A stretch of DNA of 19,277 bases from an uncultured Lachnospiraceae bacterium (GTDB taxonomy: Bacteria; Bacillota; Clostridia; Lachnospirales; Lachnospiraceae): assembly GCA_910585625.1 (NCBI GenBank), contig CAJUFQ010000044.1, positions 1 to 19,277 on the forward strand. Reading direction: 5' to 3'. This document shows, one piece after another, positions 15,213 through 19,277 of the stretch; the first letter of the stretch is position 1, and every line of letters starts with the position of its first letter. Below the pieces are notes generated by a model, which was not told the origin of the DNA, searched no databases, and saw nothing but the letters and a program-made list of their open reading frames with translations. The position numbers were made by a program, and so were the translations under genes.

Positions 15213-15262
15213 GACTCAGAGAGCATAATATGGATAAAAAACCTTGTGAGGAGGAATTAACA

Positions 15263-16183
15263 GTGAGATTAGTTACGCGTTCAGATTTTGATGGACTTGT
15301 TTGCGGCGCACTGCTTTTGGAGGCAGGCATTATTGACAGTTGGAAATTTGCGCACCCCAAGGATTTGCAGGATGGATTGGTGGAAATAAATGAGAACGAC
15401 TGCCTTGCAAACGTTCCTTATGTGGAAGGGTGCGGACTGTGGTTCGACCATCACTCAAGCGAGCATGAGAGGCTGGAGCTGGAAGGGAAGTATAAAGGAG
15501 AAAGCCGTATTACGCCTTCTTGCGCGAGAATTATCTATGAATACTATGGAGGCGAAAAGCGTTTCCCGCAGTTTGGCGAGATGATGGAAGCGGTAGATAA
15601 GGTAGATTCCGGCAACCTGACCATAGATGAGGTCATGAACCCGAAGGGCTGGATCCTGGTGGGATTTCTTATGGATCCGCGTACCGGGCTGGGCAGATGG
15701 AGGCAGTTCACGATTCCTAATTACCGGCTCATGGAAGTGCTGATGGAAGCTTGCCGCACTAAGTCTACGGAAGAAATCCTTAATCTTTCAGATGTCAGGG
15801 AGCGGATTGAAGTCTATTCTGAACAGACAGAGAAGTTTAAGGAAATGGTGGAGAAGTACACCAGGGTAGAAGGAAATGTGATTATTTCTGACTTAAGGGG
15901 CGTGGATCCCATTTACACAGGCAACCGTTTCATGATTTACAGCATGTACCCTGAGCAGAATATCTCAGCCTGGGTTGTAAGCGGGCGCGGCGGCAAGGGG
16001 TGTTCTGCGGCTGTCGGCTACAGCATACTGAATAGGACATGTGAGGTTAATGTCGGGAGCCTGATGCTGAAATATAATGGAGGTGGGCATAAGAAAGTCG
16101 GCACTTGCCAGTTTTCAGATGAGACCATGGAGAGCGAGCTGCCGAAGATGCTTGCAGAACTTTGTGAGCTGGCGAATAAATAG
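15263..16183 (+). CDS. DHH-family phosphoesterase (exopolyphosphatase/NrnA-like)
   Basis: About 306 residues with the two-domain DHH/DHHA1 layout of phosphodiesterases that use divalent metal ions (NrnA, c-di-AMP or oligonucleotide phosphodiesterases, exopolyphosphatases). Counting from the GTG: motif I is DFDG (8-11), a variant of the usual DHD; the signature DHH is at 62-64 (GLWFDHHSSEHERL); and the DHHA1 motif GGGHKKVGTC begins at about 273. The substrate is not fixed by sequence; exopolyphosphatase-like annotation is common for such proteins. The GTG at 15263 is preferred because GAGGAGG lies 8-9 nt upstream, whereas the ATG at 15230 has no ribosome binding site and would put this site inside the gene. 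It is cytoplasmic and probably monocistronic, with its own promoter and a 3' hairpin. Confidence 0.85.
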   Translation: MRLVTRSDFDGLVCGALLLEAGIIDSWKFAHPKDLQDGLVEINENDCLANVPYVEGCGLWFDHHSSEHERLELEGKYKGESRITPSCARIIYEYYGGEKRFPQFGEMMEAVDKVDSGNLTIDEVMNPKGWILVGFLMDPRTGLGRWRQFTIPNYRLMEVLMEACRTKSTEEILNLSDVRERIEVYSEQTEKFKEMVEKYTRVEGNVIISDLRGVDPIYTGNRFMIYSMYPEQNISAWVVSGRGGKGCSAAVGYSILNRTCEVNVGSLMLKYNGGGHKKVGTCQFSDETMESELPKMLAELCELANK

Positions 16184-16193
16184 CCTGCAGTTC

Positions 16194-16234
16194 TTGCCGA
16201 AGCCAGCCTGCGAGTGAGGTAAGGTCTTCGGCAA
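16194..16234 (+). terminator. Hairpin after the DHH gene, terminator-like
   Basis: TTGCCGAAG (16194-16202) pairs perfectly with CTTCGGCAA (16226-16234) around a 23-nt loop. No T-run follows, so termination is uncertain. A TATAAT box (16256-16261) lies just downstream but has no good -35 at normal spacing. Confidence 0.45.
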
Positions 16235-16284
16235 TAGTTGCATACATATTCTTAGTATAATTATAAAAGCGGAGGAAGCAAAGG

Positions 16285-17955
16285 ATGAAGAATAATCAGG
16301 CGCCAAGAGGCGGAAAGGGGAGAAATTACGGAGGTATCGGGCTGAAAGTCGGATTTGTTGTAGCAATCATGCAGATTGTTTCTGTGGTTTTGGTGTTGGC
16401 TGTCTGTGTCAACGTGTTTGATGCCCTGGTGATGCGGATGCTGCGGGAACGCTGTACGAACGGTACCAATATGCTGGAACATGAGCTGAGTCAGGTTCCT
16501 GAGGGAGCGGACATGAATCAGGTACTGGACGAACTAAAGAGCCTTATGGGATGCGAATTTACCATTTTCGAGGGCAAGACCAGAAAATACAGTACTGTGA
16601 TGCAAAACGGCGAGCGGGTGGTAGGAACGGAGTTGTCTCCCGAGCTGAGCGCCATCGTAGTTGAAAAAGGAGAAGCTTATGTAGGTGAGGCGGAGATTGC
16701 CGGTAACCAATACTTATGTTCTTATGTTCCTACGAAGGGTGAGGATGGACAGGTAAACGGTCTGATTTTTGCCGGGATATCTGAGGAAAACGCAGAGAAG
16801 GAAACGATTTCCAGCATTATTCTGTCTATAGGGACAGGGGCCGCAGCTATTTTTGTAGGTGTCATACTGCTTGGGATTTACCTGAGACTGAGAGTTTCTG
16901 TTCCTCTGGGCAAGATTACCAAGATGGCACAGCGGCTGGAAAGCGGAGATTTAGGATTAGAGAACGGCGAGGACATCAGGGTCAGCGTCCGCTCCAACGA
17001 TGAGATTGGCATGTTGGGACGTATGTTTGAAGATACCATTCAGAGCATGAAGCTATACATTGGCGAGATTGGCGAGGTGCTGGGCTCTATTGCCGAAGGC
17101 GACCTTACGAATGATGCGAAACAGGAATATGCGGGAGACTTTGCCTCTATTAAGAAATCCTTAGATACGATACAGAGCCAGCTGAATGCAACAATGGGGC
17201 AGATTGCTGCCGGAGCCAGCCAGATTTCTGTCGGATCCGACCAGGTGTCCAGCAGCGCCCAGATTCTGGCACAAGGGGCGACCCAGCAGGCAAGCGCGGT
17301 GGAAGAGATTTCAGCCACAGTTTCCGACATCTCCGGGAATTCCAAGAAGACTTCCGCAGCAGCGGCAGAGGCAGGAGAGTATGTCAATAAGGCTGGTTCC
17401 CAGCTGGGCGTCAGCATGGACTTTGTCAAGGAGCTGAATGTGGCGATGGAGGATATTTCCAGTTCTTCACAGGAAATCAGCACGATCATATCTACGATTG
17501 AAAACATTGCTTTCCAGATTAATATCCTTGCCTTGAACGCTTCGGTAGAAGCTGCCCGGGCAGGTTCTGCCGGTAAGGGCTTTGCTGTTGTGGCAAACGA
17601 AGTGAGTAATTTGGCCTCCAAGTCCGATCAGGCGGCAAAGGCTACGAAAGAATTGATTGAGGATGCTATCGTTGCCGTCACGAAGGGAAGCCAGGTAGTG
17701 AACCAAGTCACGGACTCCCTGCAGCGGACGAACCAGCATGCAGGAAACGTCACAGCCCAGATGGGAATGGTTGTGGAGGAAGTGGAGAAGCAGACTGTAG
17801 CCCTCACACAGCTGACCGAAGGCATGGATCAGATTTCTGCGGTTGTCCAGACCAACTCTGCTACCAGTGAAGAGTGTGCCGCTGCCAGCGAGGAGTTGTC
17901 TTCCCAAGCCAGCTTACTGAAAAATCTTATGGCGTCGTTCAGACTGAAACGATAA
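16285..17955 (+). CDS. Methyl-accepting chemotaxis protein
   Basis: A 556-residue transmembrane chemoreceptor that would control CheA. Order: a short cytoplasmic head, membrane segment 1 (about 21-45), a periplasm-side single-Cache-like sensor (about 50-170, with CEFTIFEGKTRKYST and AYVGEAEIAGNQYLCSYVP), membrane segment 2 (about 174-200), HAMP (about 201-254, VPLGKITKMAQRLESGDL), a second HAMP-like segment (about 255-308, GSIAEGDLTNDAKQEYAGDF), then the signalling hairpin with its conserved tip ENIAFQINILALNASVEAAR and AGSAGKGFAVVANEVSNLA. It ends SFRLKR with no CheR-docking pentapeptide. GGAGG (16271-16275) is 9 nt before the ATG. No che or flagellar gene is in the window, so this is a stand-alone receptor. 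The ligand cannot be told from sequence. Confidence 0.93.
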   Translation: MKNNQAPRGGKGRNYGGIGLKVGFVVAIMQIVSVVLVLAVCVNVFDALVMRMLRERCTNGTNMLEHELSQVPEGADMNQVLDELKSLMGCEFTIFEGKTRKYSTVMQNGERVVGTELSPELSAIVVEKGEAYVGEAEIAGNQYLCSYVPTKGEDGQVNGLIFAGISEENAEKETISSIILSIGTGAAAIFVGVILLGIYLRLRVSVPLGKITKMAQRLESGDLGLENGEDIRVSVRSNDEIGMLGRMFEDTIQSMKLYIGEIGEVLGSIAEGDLTNDAKQEYAGDFASIKKSLDTIQSQLNATMGQIAAGASQISVGSDQVSSSAQILAQGATQQASAVEEISATVSDISGNSKKTSAAAAEAGEYVNKAGSQLGVSMDFVKELNVAMEDISSSSQEISTIISTIENIAFQINILALNASVEAARAGSAGKGFAVVANEVSNLASKSDQAAKATKELIEDAIVAVTKGSQVVNQVTDSLQRTNQHAGNVTAQMGMVVEEVEKQTVALTQLTEGMDQISAVVQTNSATSEECAAASEELSSQASLLKNLMASFRLKR

Positions 17956-17997
17956 CAAATCCAATGATACAATTCGCAAAATTATAAAAGTAAGACG

Positions 17998-18034
17998 AAA
18001 GGGCCTTATCCGTTAAATGGGTAAGGCCCTTTTT
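17998..18034 (+). terminator. Rho-independent terminator after the chemoreceptor
   Basis: GGGCCTTATCC (18001-18011) pairs with GGGTAAGGCCC (18019-18029) with one G-U pair and a 7-nt loop. AAA before it (17998-18000) faces TTTTT after it (18030-18034), so it may also work in the opposite direction. Confidence 0.9.
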
Positions 18035-18162
18035 CTGTAGGAAGAATGATTGCCAGTGTCCGAATTGCTTATTTGCGGCAGTCAAAAGCCGGGTTGGCCG
18101 CATAGAAGTTCTTGGAATCCAGATGATCTTGGACGATTCGCAGACCTTCACCGAAACGGGAG

Positions 18163-18217
18163 GATTGAAGTAAAAATATCTCATAAAATATTTCCCTCAA
18201 AATGCTGTACTTCAATC
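18163..18217. repeat. 10-bp inverted repeat near the recombinase gene, candidate attachment-site region
   Basis: GATTGAAGTA (18163-18172) is exactly repeated inverted as TACTTCAATC (18208-18217), 35 nt apart, with an inner AAATAT/ATATTT dyad. It lies just past the 3' end of the serine recombinase gene. In many integrated elements of this class the recombinase gene lies next to an att site. The 55-bp span is similar to serine-integrase att sites, but the 2-bp crossover core cannot be named. It could also be a weak terminator of the recombinase. Confidence 0.35.
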
Positions 18218-18232
18218 TTTCATGGTTAATGG

Positions 18233-19277
18233 TTAAATGTTCCAAGTAATCTCAATGTTTCCGTCTGCAATGCGAATAACTTTGATAAGCGTATCGACTA
18301 CCGCCTGTCTGTCCTCAAAAGAGAGCGTTTCCCATGTTTTTACATGATTGGTTATCTGCTTCAATCTGCCCTCTGTATCTGTGACTTTTGCCGTAATGAT
18401 TTCTTCCTGCAAGACTTTACGCTCTGCATCCAGTTCTGATATTTTTTCGTCTATGTACTTCATCAGAACGCCGCTTGCCCCGGACACTTTGGAGAGAAGT
18501 TCTTCGATTTCTTCCTCAATCTGTGTCAGACGGATTTTTTTCGTCATGTGCCTTTGTTCGTCTCCTGTGTCAGATAGGCAGGAGAGTTTTTGAAATTCTG
18601 ACAGTCTTTCCTTGATTGCACCAAGCATATATTCCTCTAAAACGTCTGCATAAACCGTACAGCCTGCCCCGGTACAGTTGCTTCCACGGCTTCCCGACTG
18701 GCTGCAAACAAAGTAACGTCCCCACTTTGTTTTCGCCTTACGGATTGTCAGCGCATAACCGCATTTGCCGCATTTTACCTTGCCGACGAGCCATGAATTT
18801 TTCGGTTTGCAGGTCTTTGTTGACTGCCGGTTGTTTAGACACCGTATGCGGCAGGCTAACCATGTCTTAGAGGGGATAAAACCCTTATGCGGCGCAAGCA
18901 CAATCTCTTTGTTGGACAGGTCACTTTGCTTTCTTGAAGTGGAAACAGTACCTTTGTAGAGATAGCAGGCATTGTAACCCGTGAAATCACTTGCCGGATT
19001 ATAGATGTTTGCACCTTGGCTTTGGAAAAACTGATACACATCAATGTCAGCTTCGACATATACGGGATTACGGAGCATTTCACTGATACGGGCGGTGTTC
19101 CAGTTTGCACCACGCAGATTTTTAATCTGGTGTTCATTTAAATACCGCACAATATCTCCGAGGGAATTGTCCGTGTCCGCATACATGGAGTAAATCAGCT
19201 TTAACTGTTCGCTTTCTTCCGAGACTTCCTCGTACATGGACGTGCGGATATTGTCAATGACCGTGTTCGTCAGACGG
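18233..19277 (-). CDS. Large serine recombinase, C-terminal part (5' end beyond the window)
   Basis: The frame runs to the right edge without a start; the Met at 19237 is internal, since 13 codons (RLTNTVIDNIRTS) precede it in the same frame. The visible 347 residues contain the recombinase domain (SEQLKLIYSMYADTDNSLGD, IVRYLNEHQIKNLRGANW, ISEMLRNPVYVEADIDVY), the zinc ribbon (CGKCGYAL, RYFVCSQSGSRGSNC), and a coiled coil (QIEEEIEELLSKV, DEKISELDAERKVLQEEI) before the end ITWNI. The N-terminal resolvase domain with the catalytic Ser is not in the window, so activity cannot be judged. Such enzymes excise and integrate transposons (Tn4451/Tn5397 type), ICEs and phages. Base composition is lower in GC than the chemoreceptor next to it, as expected for an imported element. 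Confidence 0.93.
   Translation of the reverse strand, partial: RLTNTVIDNIRTSMYEEVSEESEQLKLIYSMYADTDNSLGDIVRYLNEHQIKNLRGANWNTARISEMLRNPVYVEADIDVYQFFQSQGANIYNPASDFTGYNACYLYKGTVSTSRKQSDLSNKEIVLAPHKGFIPSKTWLACRIRCLNNRQSTKTCKPKNSWLVGKVKCGKCGYALTIRKAKTKWGRYFVCSQSGSRGSNCTGAGCTVYADVLEEYMLGAIKERLSEFQKLSCLSDTGDEQRHMTKKIRLTQIEEEIEELLSKVSGASGVLMKYIDEKISELDAERKVLQEEIITAKVTDTEGRLKQITNHVKTWETLSFEDRQAVVDTLIKVIRIADGNIEITWNI

Noticed and set aside
15015..15260. Plus-strand frame of 81 codons running across the rubredoxin end
   Set aside because: It passes through a strong terminator and a promoter and has no ribosome binding site.
15230..15262. ATG at 15230 as start of the DHH gene
   Set aside because: It would place the strong GAGGAGG site inside the gene; the GTG at 15263 has ideal spacing.
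16184..16284. Possible riboswitch before the chemoreceptor
   Set aside because: The gap is short and shows only one simple hairpin; no conserved c-di-GMP or other riboswitch core was recognised.
17939..18184. Minus-strand frame of 81 codons past the recombinase
   Set aside because: It crosses the chemoreceptor terminator, lacks a ribosome binding site and shows no domain.

Overview
The window most likely comes from a Lachnospiraceae-type Clostridia chromosome (Bacillota). The reasons are strong AGGAGG-type ribosome binding sites, several TTG/GTG starts, -35/-10 promoters of the vegetative sigma type, and neighbouring genes that I recognise as the DUF5717 and DUF5716 families, which are typical of that group. 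No RNA gene, CRISPR array or complete insertion sequence was seen.

Layout. Positions 1-1590 are AT-rich: a leader-like stretch with inverted repeats, a membrane-anchored alpha/beta hydrolase, and a long hairpin. Positions 1789-3601 hold a DUF4367-type membrane protein with an odd Met/Asn-repeat N-terminus, a small secreted protein, and a 29-residue membrane peptide gene that is easy to miss. A PLP-dependent aminotransferase of the HisC/CobD type (3585-4682, minus) is divergent from a four-gene plus-strand operon (4802-11585). That operon encodes a giant beta-sandwich plus helical-repeat protein (DUF5717), a divergent Hsp70/actin-fold protein (DUF5716), a small TPR protein, and a coiled-coil protein with two membrane segments. 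It is the best candidate here for an undescribed system: a membrane-docked scaffold with an ASKHA-fold partner.

Positions 11692-17955 hold signalling and redox genes: a soluble hybrid histidine kinase with a pseudo-receiver, three PAS modules and two receivers; a rubredoxin (14902-15060); a DHH-family phosphoesterase; and a methyl-accepting chemotaxis protein closed by a strong terminator. At the right edge lies the C-terminal part of a large serine recombinase (minus, running off the window). This marks a mobile element whose end probably falls between about 18035 and 18232, where a 10-bp inverted repeat lies.

Working together. The DUF5717/DUF5716 operon is tightly packed and shares one clear promoter, so its products probably act as one complex. 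The kinase and rubredoxin are probably co-transcribed. The DHH protein and chemoreceptor each follow a hairpin or promoter of their own. The hydrolase at the left and the recombinase at the right look like accessory DNA flanking a core-like block.
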